A stretch of DNA of 64,000 bases, from contig NW_006920416.1 of the NCBI RefSeq assembly GCF_000344685.1, forward strand, positions 1,424,603 to 1,488,602, written 5' to 3'. A program made the position numbers and the translations under genes. Source of the stretch: Gloeophyllum trabeum ATCC 11539. Taxonomy: Eukaryota; Basidiomycota; Agaricomycetes; Gloeophyllales; Gloeophyllaceae. The notes under the pieces are model-generated. The model was not told the DNA's origin and made no database searches. It saw only the letters and a list, made by a program, of their open reading frames with translations. Shown one piece after another: positions 1 through 11,565 of this stretch (its first letter is position 1; each line of letters opens with the position of its first letter).

Positions 1-389
1 CTTGGACTGGAACCTTTCGAGAGCCGCTGCTTGCCTGACAGAGTCGGGGACATTGGGACACGAGGAGAGGTGTCGGACCATTCTATCTATCTTGCCTGGC
101 ATATAAAATGAAGCTGTCTTGTCGGCCATGACTGTCCATATATGATAGAGTATCAGCAGAGTTTGTTTTAAAGAGATTACAGAGACATACCGCATGCCTC
201 GGCATCTTCATAGCTCATCACTACTCCCGCAGATCCCGAGCTTTGACTAGTCACCCTCTGAAACTGTACAATTTCATTTGTACGGTGCTTGAGGCACGAA
301 TTGCACCATGCATCCCAGTGGACGGTGTCATTCTTGTAGTGCTGCGTGCCCTTCCGGAAGTATTCCCACCACTGAGAGACCGTCGGCAT
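1..389 (-). CDS. BED-type zinc-finger protein, N-terminal part (runs off left edge)
   Basis: The start is the ATG at 389. Exon 1 is 389-191; a GTATGT donor at 190 and an acceptor ending at 132 give exon 2 from 131 to beyond base 1. The joined reading frame has a tryptophan-containing start (SQWWEYF), then CNSC and, about 50 residues later, H-x3-C (RHLSSC). This is the C-x2-C...H-x(3-5)-[HC] spacing of BED fingers. In basidiomycetes such fingers begin hAT-type transposases and domesticated relatives. The catalytic or dimerisation part would lie outside the window, so transposase versus host gene cannot be decided. Only about 110 residues are visible. Confidence 0.6.
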
Positions 390-907
390 AGATCACTGAT
401 GATGGATAACGAGATGGGTTTCGCAGGGGAAGGTAACGCGCCGTAATCAACGTAACATTCAACTTCAACGAGACGCGCTTGCCCGGTCTCAGCTTCCGGG
501 CGCGCAATGCACGTGACTATCTATGATATCATTACGGCCTCATATGGCAGGTACAAGTCATGTGCGGGTCACGCATTAACTCCTTAACTTTCGTCAAACC
601 TGGGTTTAACGTGGGAAACTGGTCAAACCCGGTCCAGGAGGCAAGGGGTTCAGCCTTAACCGGCCCATCACTGGCCACAATTACCAACCGGCCACAATTG
701 CCATGAGCGTCTAATTGGTTCCCACGGACCCGGCAAGTACAATGAATGGCTTCGGCGCCATGACATTCCACTTTACATCTCCTTGTTCCAGTGCTGCTGC
801 TCTTCCCTTCCGTTCTTTCACTTTATTCGGCTCGAGGCTAGGGAAGAGCGAGCTCGTTGGCTAAACCCACCCAATTTACACTTTATTTGTTCGCTTGCTC
901 AGCCATA
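390..907. other. Intergenic, divergent promoters
   Basis: This stretch lies between the leftward BED gene and the rightward CFEM gene. It contains several CCGG/GGTCAAAC-like short repeats around 590-700 and pyrimidine-rich DNA just before 908. No gene is supported. Confidence 0.5.
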
Positions 908-1609
908 ATGCGCTACGGTCTCGCTTTCCCGCTTTCGCTACTCGCTTACCTGTCCTTCGCCGACGCGCAGTCGACCTCTTCTTCTACATCGTCACGGTCG
1001 ATTTCGACGACCGGGACAGCCTCTAGCTTGAGCTCGACGGTTTCAGGAGCGTCTAATGCGTCCAGTTTGACCTCCGCATCGTCGACTACGACTTCCTATC
1101 CCAGCCTGAGCACGGTCTCCTCATGCGGTATGTTCATCGCCCTTTAACGCTTCCAGTCAACCTGTGTGAACTGGAGAATAGTATCCCAATGCTTCGCCGT
1201 CGCTTCTGCCGCCGCCAACTGTAGCAGCATCATTGAAGTCAACTGCTACTGCAACGCGACCAATATCGCCCGGTTCGAGACATCCATGTACAGCTGCATC
1301 TCCACGCAGTGCTCCTCCACGGACCTACTCGTTGGCGAGAACATATCCCAGCAGTTCTGCAACCTCGCAAGCTCGAGCGCGAGCCTGACGTGGCCCGCGA
1401 CGACCACCAGCGCATCTCAGACCAGTAGCGGGAGCAGGTCCAGCTCGACGGCGCCGCCCTCGTCATCGAGCTCGAGCTCAAGCGCACCGACGAGCAGTGC
1501 GTCGGGGAATGCTGCGGCAGGTGGCAGAGGACTGGGTTATGGGGGCGGGGTGACGTTAGGATTGGTTGTAGGAGGTGTGGGTGCGCTGCTTGGGGCAACT
1601 TTAGTCTAG
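908..1609 (+). CDS. Secreted CFEM-domain protein, probably GPI-anchored
   Basis: Exon 1 is 908-1127; the intron 1128-1181 (GTATGT..ATAG) joins it to exon 2, 1182-1609. An N-terminal hydrophobic signal peptide ending at ADA-QS is followed by a Ser/Thr-rich linker. After splicing comes a CFEM-like cysteine block: C-x3-C-x8-C, then NCYCN, then Y-x-C-x4-C and a final C. The tail is Ser-rich and ends in a small-residue hydrophobic stretch typical of a GPI signal. CFEM proteins sit at the fungal cell surface, where members bind haem or act in host contact and adhesion. The exact role here is unknown. Splicing is needed to restore the first cysteine of the domain, which supports the model. Starting at 908 rather than the in-frame ATG at 857 puts the signal peptide at the N-terminus. 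Confidence 0.8.
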
Positions 1610-2275
1610 GCGATTCAGCCGAGAGGGGATGGACTTTTCGTCAGGGATACTATGGATGAGGGGCGTTGGGCAAAGGACTTTAACCTACGATGACACCCAG
1701 GACAGCTCCTGGAGGTACGCGCACATTCGAGCATGTATGTTATGGGCTCTGATCCTACCGGCTACGATGCATTCACGCTCTTTCAAGTTTGTATCATCCG
1801 ATGACCACCGGTCTTGCTTCACGTTGGTCTGGATGTGCTTATTCGATGCATAAGTATACCCGATACCGTTGCTTGTACATCTCCCTTGACTCCGTCACTC
1901 AGTCATACAAACGAAAGTAAGTTTCCCTCATTCTGGGACCTTTAATAAGCATGAACAAGTAAGTTGTGTCTTCTGAATGTCGTAAAAATACATAAAGCTC
2001 GTCCCAAGTCATGTATAGCTAGAAAGTTCGTTGCATCACAACAACATCCACAACACTCCCCAACCTTAACCCGACTCATCTCCAATCCCGCAGAATACCT
2101 ACACGAACCTGACCTTCTCGTTCACCCGGACGGGCATCCGCGCCTTCTCAGTCACCGGGAGCACCTCCTAGAAAGAGGAGCAGAACATCAGGTCAGCATA
2201 ACGCACGTCAAGAAGCCCAACCACGCATCGCGATAAATAGATACACAGAAACAAAATGAAACAAAATGGAGCCAA
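1610..2275. other. Intergenic between convergent genes
   Basis: This holds the 3' flanks of the CFEM gene and of the leftward phosphatase homologue. Short open frames are present but none resembles a protein, and no repeat or RNA gene is seen. Confidence 0.5.
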
Positions 2276-4040
2276 TCACGCGTCCTCCATACCCAAACAC
2301 CCAGCGAACCCCTCCCCCCAGAACGGATCGTAACTCACCTGCGGCTCCGGCTCCTCGAGGCGGATGTACGCCCGGCGCTTGTTCCTGCGCGCGACGAACC
2401 GGGTGAGGAAGAACATGCCGACGAGCATGACGAGCGCGAGGAGCGCCGCGCAGATACCGTTGACGCTTGCGCTGTTGCTCACCCACCCCGAGACCTCGTT
2501 CGGGCTTCCGCTGCATACACGCGCCCACTGCTTGTTCGAGTCGATCACGTAGTTCTGTAAGGTACGGAGCATACAGTTAGATCGTGTGCAGAGATGAGGG
2601 TAGGGAAAGAAGAAAGAACCTCGGTGCGGTAGATGAACTCTGTGAGCGGGATGTCCCCGTTGTGGCCGAAGACGTGTAACACCTGGAAGTCGGCGTCGTC
2701 CGTCCCATTCTTGAACTTGAACCGCAGGAAGTCGCGAGGGTCGCCCTCGTCGCCGCCGCGCAGCTCGATCGCGAGCGCGCTTGCAAAGTTCGCTGTGGAT
2801 CATCACATGAATTAGTATTAGCATCGGTTTTCGCAAGAATCGCATGATTCAAGAACGGAGTGGAGGAAGGAGTACGTACGCATGGCCTGAAGTTCTGGGT
2901 AGCGCTCGGCGATGCCTGTCATGTGGAAGAGCGAGATGAACGGCTGGTACGATATCTCCTGGACCATGAGCTGCAGGGGGTCGTCATCCCACACGATGCG
3001 CTCCATCGCCGTCAGGATGGGGCTCAGAACCGTGCGGGCAGGCACTGCACAATGAATCAGTACGGTGCCGCGAGGGTCTTAAGGGTCAGACTCACGGTTA
3101 CCGATACCTCCGATATCCTTGGATGAGAAGACGCCGTTCTCGTGGAAGTTGGCCCAGTGCCGTGCCTGCTCGATGTAGGTCGGCGGTAGGCGGTAGGCGT
3201 AGGACTTGTTGTAGGTCAGCTCCGTTCCGACGAAGTCGAATACCTATCCGTGTCCATGAGGTGAAAATGAGAAACAAGCTACCAACAGCAAGGGGCTCAC
3301 ATTGTACTATAGATGCAGAAAAGCGTGTTAGATCCTTCGAGAAAGGCGGAGGCTTCTACACTTACCGCGTTCTCAAAGGATACCTCGGGGCCGTAGACGA
3401 AGCCCTTGACTGCGTTGAAGAAAGGCTCGGCGTTCTTCGCCTCCTTCTTGAACTCGTCCGAGCCGTAGAAGTTCTTGATGTGCTTCTCGAAGGCGGGACA
3501 GTCCGTCCAGCTCTCCAGAGAGCGGTCATTCGACGGCTCGACGGTCTCAACTGCCCAAATCGGGCTCTTCAGCGTCACACAAGCCGCACAGGCATATCAC
3601 GCACCAGGGATATATTGGTACCCGTTAAGCGGAGCCACCACGGTCTCTCCGTTCGCGAGGGTCATCCTGTTGTTGGGGTTCGGAGGGAACAGCCCCTGCA
3701 GGAGCGCGATGCACGAGTCGAAAACGGGCTTGCCCTCGCCGCCATTCTTCACCCTGATGTGGATCTGCTTCGTGTTCACCAGATCGTAGCGCATCCCGCG
3801 GATGCGCGAGGGCGAGTTCTCATTCAGATACGTCTCGCGGAGGAAGCGGCCAAGGTTGTGCGACTCCGCCTGCGAAGGGTCAGTTACTTTGGAGACCATC
3901 GGTCTGGGCTGGTAACTCACCTCGCCGAGAGGGGTGGCCTCGGTCGGGCCGGGAGCGTAGTTGCTCGGACTCTGGGGGTAGAACGTTCGGTCGCCATTGC
4001 GGGCGAGGATAACAGCGCCTTTGACTTCGATATGCGACAT
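2276..4040 (-). CDS. Clade-2 histidine-phosphatase-superfamily protein with C-terminal membrane anchor
   Basis: Model of 446 aa. Exons: 4040-3921, 3869-3605, 3550-3366, 3306-3301 (a 6-nt microexon), 3243-3096, 3044-2880, 2792-2620, 2554-2276; all phases close. The fold family (phytases and acid phosphatases) is indicated by the N-terminal arginine motif, the NAYNVFDFV region made by the microexon, the NFASALAIEL helix and the FGH..DIPLTEF segment. The catalytic motif normally RHGxR reads RNGDR at residues 14-18, and the second motif normally HD reads HN at 340-341, so classic phosphohistidine chemistry is doubtful. There is no signal peptide. A single hydrophobic helix at about 387-407 is followed by an Arg/Lys-rich cytosolic tail. 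It could be a pseudoenzyme or belong to a basidiomycete subfamily with altered chemistry. Confidence 0.82.
3301..3306 (-). other. 6-nt microexon
   Basis: Six bases coding Tyr-Asn lie between a CTATAG acceptor (3312-3307) and a GTGAGC donor (3300-3295). Both flanking introns are then normal in size (59 and 57 nt) and phase 0. Including the exon gives NAYNVFDFV, which fits the family consensus better than skipping it. Confidence 0.7.
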
Positions 4041-5078
4041 CTTCAGATCTTGTATCTTGTGAGGTGTGCTGAGTTAGAGACCTGAAGACTGGTGAATGTC
4101 GATCTGAGCCCAATAGACCATGATTATATACAAGACTCCGAGTATTCACTCAGCCGGGGAGCCTGGGCCGTGCATGCTGGCTGGAGGAGCGCTGTGGTGC
4201 TCATGACTGCGAGAGCATGGCAGATCCACGCCGTAACAATGTAGTGCCTCGCTAGATGTGTCTGCTTCAATTTCTTCCGAATAACTGAAGCTCATGATCT
4301 CGAATTCAAGGTACTGGAATCGAAGAGAAGCAGTAGACGTTAGAAATTTGACGGCGTCGCACCATTAGGCTTCAGTTTGACGTTGGCCATCCCACCAACG
4401 GTTCCTTTGCCATTGAAAGACACTGCCATGGTTCAGATCGCACGGGCATAGAGGCTCTGCGCGTTCCTGCACTTTCACATCGTTATCTTGGACTTTTCGG
4501 TCACGAGGGCTTAAAAGGAATGCAGAATAATGAAAATTCTCTTCCGATTACGCAAGACATGCATAGCGGCCTTGCGAAAGACGTCGTCCGGCGCTGTAAG
4601 ATCTCCGAGGTATTGGCAGAGAAGGGCATCCTATCGCTGTAAACCGAAGAACTGAACAATGGGCAGCCTGACGTTAGCAGCCTTGCGGAAAACATGCCCA
4701 ATTCATGAACTTACCTTATGCGGAAGGATGTTTACTAAAATAGGTCGTCAGTAGAAAATAACTTAGGGTTATATATTCCGAGGGACAACAGGACCGGAGA
4801 CGTTGGACTCGGAAAGACAAAAGATCCTGAGGAGGCCCCACAACTGTTAGCTGACCGTTGTAAATTCCTTCCCCATGGGTGTGGGGAGAGGAAACTGATC
4901 GAACCGCGCGAGGTAAATGAGGCGTTACGCCATGCAATTTAACGGACTTAGTAGAAACATCACATAAATGCAAGGCATGTCCGAGACCGTGCATCACGGG
5001 AACGTGTTCACTGCTATCTAATCTCAATCAAGTTGCAGCACGGAGATAGTTCGAAAACAAGGGGCACCACAGTACCTA
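4041..5078. other. Intergenic
   Basis: About 1 kb between the 5' end of the phosphatase homologue and the 3' end of SRP72. A plus-strand open stretch at about 4352-4638 contains HCHGSDRTG but no further family support. No gene is called. Confidence 0.45.
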
Positions 5079-6226
5079 TTACTTCTTCTTCTTCTTTCCT
5101 CCACCTTTCTGACTGCTGTGCCCTGTGGACGCTCCCCCACTCGCAGGAGGATGATCCATAACGACTCCCTGGGTGGCACCGCCTCCCTTCTTCCGCCCCT
5201 TCGCCTGCACATGAGTCGATCTCTCGCTCTTCTTCAGCCAGCGCTCTGGATCGGGCGGTGGTGTCACTCCAGGGATGACACCCTTCGGTACACGCTTCAT
5301 CCGCACCCGCTTGGGTGCCGTTTTGGCAGGATCTTCGCCGGGTGCAGGGCCCGACGTTGATGCCAAGTTGGAGAGGGCTGCTGCCGGCACCTGTTGCGAG
5401 GGCGGTGGGGCGGATTCGAGACTGCTTGTAAGTGCACCCGGCAAGCTGTCCAAGGCGTGCAGGAACTCGACATTGATGAAATCCAAATGCTTCTGAGACG
5501 CTTGCAGGTTCGTAAGAATGTCGGCTTGCTCGTCGGATTGCTATACAAGTGAAGTCAAATCACCATGCCGCCGCGAACTGTCACTGGTATTTACCGGCTC
5601 GGCTGTATCCAGTAGTTGATTGTATAGGTCACACGCAGTCTGATAATCGCCCATACGGTAAGCCTGGCAGTCGTGTCAACGCTAATGAATGGCCGGAGAA
5701 ACGAAATCCGGTGAAGAGGGCGCACCAGCTGTGCTTCAAGATGAAGTGCTCCTCGTTCATCCACTCCCTCCTTGCTCTTAAGCTCCCTTAGCAACTCGGC
5801 AGCCTCTGGCTCACGCTCCAAGCGGTATAGCGAGTATGCTTTCTCAAAGGAACGATCGATGCCAGCATTACTGGCGTCGATCAGCGCGAGGGCGGCATCA
5901 TACTTCTCAGTTTGCAGGAGAAGGAACAACTTTGTCTGGATGGCGTCGTTATCATCCGGTACAAGCTTGAGAACTGTACAGGATTAATTACATTTCTTGA
6001 GCTTCTGTATCGACATAAATCACAAATGTAACATACTCTTGTCGCATGTCTTCACGGCGTTCGCGAAATGACCCCCGTCAATCTGTGCGCACAACGACGT
6101 GAACAACCGCCGTAATCTCTGCGGCAGAGGCAAAGGTTGCTTCGGTTTCGCAGCAGGTCGTTTACGATTCGCTCCCTTTGCCTGTCCGGGTTTTGCAGTC
6201 GTCGGTTTCGTCGGTTTGGGCCCCAT
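5079..6226 (-). CDS. SRP72: Signal recognition particle subunit SRP72, internally shortened
   Basis: Exons 6226-6037, 5973-5726, 5663-5595 and 5540-5079 code for 322 aa. The N-terminus has the SRP72 TPR start (FTSLCAQIDGGHFANAVKTC, LFLLLQTEKYDAALALI, SFEKAYSLYRL). The C-terminus has the RNA-binding signature PERWLKKSERS followed by a Lys/Gly-rich tail ending in five lysines. SRP72 binds SRP68 and 7S RNA in the cytosolic particle that targets nascent secretory proteins to the ER. Family members are usually about 600-670 aa. Here the protein passes from the first TPRs through a Pro/Ser linker straight into the RNA-binding region, so the central TPR array is absent. It is divergent from the pinin gene. 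Confidence 0.85.
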
Positions 6227-6322
6227 TGATGCAGTCGCGCCGTTGTGGCCGTACGTGACCAAGTCGGTTCGGCAAAGGCCGACTTTAGCTCTCCGTCCTC
6301 CCTCTACCAACTCTGGCTCGCA
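6227..6322. promoter_or_regulatory. Short bidirectional promoter SRP72 / pinin
   Basis: Only 96 bp separate the two divergent start codons, so both genes must share promoter DNA or overlap in their 5' UTRs. No TATA box is visible. Confidence 0.55.
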
Positions 6323-7542
6323 ATGTCGACCGAAGAGTAGGCGTCGGCCGTGCTTGCCCGCGATATGTACTAAACATGTTTTATTAGGCCAATGCAGGAT
6401 GTCGAGAAGCCAGAGAGCCAGGAAAACCAGGCGCAGGAGCCGCCCACCGCGCCGGCAGCAATGGCTGCTGGTAACAGGAAGCGACCCCGCCTCGACTTGG
6501 GTGCTGTCGCTGGAGGACAGCATAAACGCGGTAGAAACATGTTTGGTATCTTAGTGGGCACATTGAACAAAGCCAAGATCGAGGAGAAGGAGAAAAGTGC
6601 GAGCGAAGCGGTGCGTGTTATGGTTTATGATGCGTAATAAGAGGCAGGCAACTGACTGGCATGTTTCGATGCAGGCAAAGAAACGGCAGTTATTGGAGCA
6701 GAGGTTACAAGCTAAGCTACGAAAAGAGACTGACTCTGTCAGGAGAGCCGAAGAGGCCAAAAAGGACAAGGTGAACGCGAACAGGAAGGAAGAAGAGCTG
6801 CAGCTCAAGGACTCGATAGTAAGCATCTCGCTTCTTCCGCATTGCTCAAACGTCTTACGCGAGTCCAGCACAAACTCCGCCGAACAAGATATCCCTTACT
6901 CGCCAATTTCCTCTGCACGACTGATCAGATCCCCATGGATGGCTCAGAGCCACCACCCATGAACCCCCTTTCAAACCCACCGCGATCCCACCCCCCACCT
7001 ATATACTACCTTCCCGCTGTCCTCACACCCGCTCAAGAGGCCTTCTTGAATCGGCGAAAGGCTGAGGTACGACACGTACCGCTCATCATGTGTGGGTTAC
7101 AACATTGATCTTTGATGTTCATTAGGTCAAGGAGGCGGCTGAGAAGGAATGGGAAGCCTTCCGCGAAGAGCGGCAAAAGGGCATCGAAGAAATCAACGAG
7201 CTCCGTCGACGCGTCGCCGAAGAAGAGGCGCGCCAAAAGGCTCAGAAAGAGACTGAAAACGACGTTGAGATGAACACCGACGAAACGCCTAAGGAAGCTG
7301 CGGCGGCGAATGGGGACTCCCAGCCTGCACCTGCGGAGCCATCCCCGGAGAAGCCTGCCGAGAACGGTAGTGCTGCACAGGAAGATGCAGGGATGGATGT
7401 GGACGACAGCGCGAGCCCGGAAAAGGTCGATGCCGCTAAAGACGATAAGCAACCGGCGGAACAGGAGAAGGAGAAGGAGCCCGAGCGCAAGGAAGAACCT
7501 GCGCCGATGCAGGCGGATGATGTGGACGCGGTGGAGTACTGA
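6323..7542 (+). CDS. PNN: Pinin/SDK/memA-domain nuclear protein
   Basis: Exons 6323-6336 (14 nt), 6388-6610, 6675-6818, 6929-7066 and 7126-7542 code for 321 aa. The tiny first exon is supported by a perfect TACTAAAC branch point and ATTAG acceptor in the following intron. The pinin core is visible as NMFGILVGTLNKA followed by a long Lys/Glu/Arg-rich coiled coil, then the conserved YLPAVLTPAQEAFLNRRK segment. The C-terminus is acidic and low-complexity. Pinin-family proteins associate with the exon-junction and splicing machinery in nuclear speckles. The divergent neighbour is SRP72. Confidence 0.88.
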
Positions 7543-7819
7543 TGGGACAAGGTATTGGTATTTCCCCTTTTCATTTCTGCTTTCCCTGTGGCACGTGCTT
7601 ATCCTTGTATGATCTATCGTGCTTTCGTGGGTGTTGCTCATGTATCCTAATGGCTCTGAATGTGCAATCATACGACGTTCCCCGCCGCTCGATAGAGGAG
7701 CAACGAGACGTCGCAAGGGAAAGCAGCCCACATTTCACATTGTTCACCTGAACGACTTCTAAAATGTAGGATATCCCTAGTACAGACGGGGTAATAAACA
7801 ATCAAAGACGAGCAGTGTT

Positions 7820-9980
7820 CTATGGCGTTGCCCTTCCAGGCCATCTAGACAAGAAAGTGGTCAGACTTCTGAAGGAGCGAATATGACGCCACGTACCTTG
7901 GGTACAAACTGCATTCTCTGACGGTATATCTGTTCGCCAGCCATGCCAAGAGTCGCTGTAACAAATGTTAGGGATCATCACCTACGAGATTGCCACAACA
8001 CCGCTCACCTCGACACCAAGCCCATAGCCACCATGTGCGCAAGTACCATACTTTCGTTGATCGGTGTACCAGTAATACGGAGTTGGGTCAATTCCTTCCC
8101 GCTTATATCCCGCAAACAGCTCATCCAAGTCGTCGATCCTCATCGACCCGCCTATGGGAAAAAATAACCGGTGAGCGAAATTCCAAGTCTGGTACGGACC
8201 ATCCCAGACGCACCAACAATCTCGCCCACACCCGGCATCAGTAAATCACAGCTCTCCGTGAACACATGTCCCTCGCCGTCCACCCGCATCTTCTTCATAT
8301 AAAACGCCTTGAGCTCCGCGGGGAACCCGTACAGGAACACCGGCGTCCCGATGATGTCCGTCATCTGGCGCTCCGCCGCCTCCGCGATGTCGTCGCCCAC
8401 CTTATGCGGGACCATCACCGTGAGCCCTTGCTCCTTGATGACATTTCCTTCTGCGTCCTCGGCCTCGTGCATGATGTTGTGGTCGTTGAGCCACTTGATC
8501 GCGTCCACGTACGAGAGGCGCAGGAAGGGCCGTGCGGGGGCTTTAAAGGACGGGTTGAGCTGCTTGATGTACGCAGCTGAGGTGGGGTTCGCAAGCAGAC
8601 GGTCGACGGTCTCGCAGATCTGTGAATGTTCGAAGCGTCAGGATTTACTAGTAGCTCTTACATCGGAAGACAGGGCACGCACGATGGCTTCAATGTGGGT
8701 CATCAGGTCGTCAAAGTTGATGAACGCAAGCTCAGCCTCCAAGTGCGTGTACTCGCTCAGATGGCGGCGCGTGTGGCTGCACACAACCATTCAATCATCC
8801 TCGACAGAGAAAGAGAAAGACAGCACTCACCTGTTCTCCGCACGGAAACTCTCCTGAACGCAGAACACGTCCCCCAAGGCGGGCAGACATGTTTCGAGGT
8901 ACAACTGCGAGCTCTGGGTGAGGAACGCAGGTTGGCCGTAGTAGTCGAATTTGAACAGCGTCGCGCCACCCTCGACCTGCGTCTGCACCATGCACGGCGG
9001 CGTGACCTCCGTCAGACTGTGCGCGGTCAGGGTCTCTCGGAACGCGGCGAGCAGTGCCGCGCGCAGCTTGAGCACGCTCGAGGCGGTCTCGCCGCGCAGG
9101 ACGAGATGGCGCAGGTCAGCGAGGATGGAAGGGTCGGATTTCTATGGACGTAGCGGCGTCAGCACGCGGTAATGAGGATATGGGGGATGCCTTGCCTCGT
9201 TCAATCGGTTGGTAAAGGCATCGTCAGCACCTGGCGCGGCCCCGAGGACTCTCCAATAGTCCACGATCAGCTCGTGCCCACCGGGCGCAGTCTTCCCCTC
9301 GGGCACTTCTTGCAACGTCCCTGTTAATTGTACCGTGGATTCAAGGGTCAGGGTAAGCGCTTCGTATGTCCGAGCCTGCGATCACATCTCAGCGGGAGGA
9401 AACGTGCGGGGGAGCTGCAAAACTTGCCACAAGCCCGGAGAGAACACATTGTAAATATCCGGTGCCATCGCGCAGCACGATGAATATAATGTCTTTTTGC
9501 GAGCGTAATCTGTGCACCCATCCGTTCACGCGGACGCGCTTTGAGCGTAACGGGGCGAGATGTACAATCTTTGCCTTTATAAATTCGGATTCAGCACAGC
9601 CGCCCTAATTACTATCATTTGACGCTCACCTTTGTGGCCTTCGGGAGACTCACATCCTCCTTCAGCTGGATCTTCTTGCTCTCCTCAATCAACTTCTCCC
9701 TCCGCTCCCTTTCGGCTGTCTTCTCTTTCGCTTCTCTTTCCGCAAGCTCCTCCGCTTTCTTCTTCTTCTTCTCGAGCCCCTCCGCTCCCTTTTTGGCCTT
9801 CTTCAGCGCAGATTGTGTCGGTTCGTCGTATAGGGTGTTGGGATCCTTGCGGATCAGCAGCTTGACTGCGTCCCCGTGTGTGAACAGTGCGAACGCGAGC
9901 GACTGGTACGGCGCGGACTCGCTGCCGTTGCCGGGCGCGTCGACTCCGGCGGTCTCGTCGACATAGTAGACGGTCGACAT
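7820..9980 (-). CDS. DED81: Cytosolic asparaginyl-tRNA synthetase
   Basis: Exons 9980-9630, 9574-9431, 9375-9196, 9141-8831, 8776-8662, 8619-8214, 8151-8009, 7955-7897 and 7844-7820 code for 577 aa. The enzyme charges tRNA-Asn with asparagine using ATP. The N-terminus has the eukaryotic extension ending in a Lys/Glu-rich helix. Next comes the OB-fold anticodon domain ([20 protein letters not shown]). The class II core follows, with motif 2 ([20 protein letters not shown]) and motif 3 ([16 protein letters not shown]). The intron 9195-9142 begins with GC, not GT. The most C-terminal exon adds only eight residues. Size and motif order match full-length family members. Confidence 0.93.
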
Positions 9981-11565
9981 CGTCGATTATAACGAGGGGG
10001 ATGGTGGTCGTCTGAGTGAAAGAAATTCAGAATCTAAATGACTCCTGCTGTAGTGACAGATTTAGATCGCATGATCGGTTACTACTTTAGATGCCGCTAT
10101 GAGTCTACCGTACTGTCTACGCGCTTAGATTCGCTCTTTTGAGAAATGCAGCAAGGTCGATTCACACGACCTTCAGGAAATGAAAAATCGAGGGAGGGCG
10201 TGCATATTGGGGGGACTTAGGAATGAAAAGAGGATAAGTCCAGGAAATAGATCCTCAGCTGTGACTACTTGCACGAGTCACGGTACGCAATGCCAGACTT
10301 CAGTGTAGATAATTTTGTCAAAATTTGTGTCAAATGAATGGTGAGAGGAAGAGGTGGAGCCTCAGATACAGAACTGACTGTCTGATCATGAGCCAGGCAA
10401 GAGGTTTCTAATATATTTGTTCTCCGAGAGGGCTCTTGAATTCACGTGCTTCTCCATTTCCTTGCTTTCCGAAAGTAAATACAGAGAATGCGATGGTGGA
10501 CTCGGCGATTCGACGTATTAAAGTTCAGGAGCGTCCATTCAAAGATCACACAAATTGAACTGCGTTCGCAGAGTGGCAACACTGGACATGCAAGGCAGGT
10601 ACGAGTTTGAGCCGAATTGATTGGTGTTCGGGTTAGGGTTGAATAGTTTTGAAATCCGTGGCCCCAAGCCAAGCTTGAAATAATATTCAATAATTGAACC
10701 CTCGACGAACGTGTCCTCTGTATGCTCATCTCTCTCCTAGGCCATTGTCATATAGTCTGAAGGCGGCGGTTTATGTACTCTGGTTCTCATAACAGAGTAG
10801 ATCGTTTTCTAAAGCGGTCATTGATAAGAATCTAGGTGCGTTTCAGAAGGCATGGGAAGTTGGGAATGTCCTGATCAATCCTCAGGCTTCAGCGCTGAAA
10901 TGACGCGTACCAGCAAGACAATAACGCATACAGCCCAGGGCTGAACAAGGCGGACTCCTAGAGTTTATCTGAAGTGGGCGCCCACAAGGACACACAAGTT
11001 CATCTGTCGATGTGGGCGCCCCCTGTAGATTGCCGAAGTCTCGAGCCTCGTTTCGTATGAACGACGTTGTTCTTGTTCTTTCGGCACAATAGACACTCTA
11101 CTGGGAACCTGTCTGCTCAATTATGCGGATAGCTACTTGTTCTTGGATCAAGTTTATGCTGCGCATGCAATAAGGTCATAAAGGGGAAGGGGGCGGCGAC
11201 CTGAGCGTCCTAAGGTACGTGCCCGGCACCGCCGATTATACTTCCGCCCTCGCCGATCACCTGCTTGTTGCAAGAAAAACGGGCACAAGGGAGGCGGACG
11301 AGCGCGGTTGCAGATGGATACAGTCCCCAAGTGTTTTCATGCATCTTATGGAGGGTTCTGCATATGGTGAACTCGTTGTCCCCCCACAATCAAGAAGCAG
11401 GAGACAATACTCAGGACATCTCACGGCCTGTTGTCCTCCCTTCCCAATGCTGTGCTGTCATACCCAGCATGATTCGGCGGAACCGCGTGGTCCATGTGGT
11501 ATAAAGCTCGGATACAGGCTAGCCTTATATTCCGTTCGTTTCGAGTGCTACCAAGGTCCTCAATC
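9981..11565. other. Intergenic, 1.6 kb
   Basis: No convincing coding sequence or RNA gene is seen. Two nearby copies of a GGGCGCCC palindrome lie at about 10979-11025. The last 100 bp is the probable promoter of the kinase-like gene. Confidence 0.5.

Noticed and set aside
4352..4638. Open frame containing HCHGSDRTG, like the C-x5-R signature of tyrosine phosphatases
   Set aside because: Only about 90 codons, no start, no flanking phosphatase motifs and no splice-compatible neighbours; probably chance or a very old remnant.
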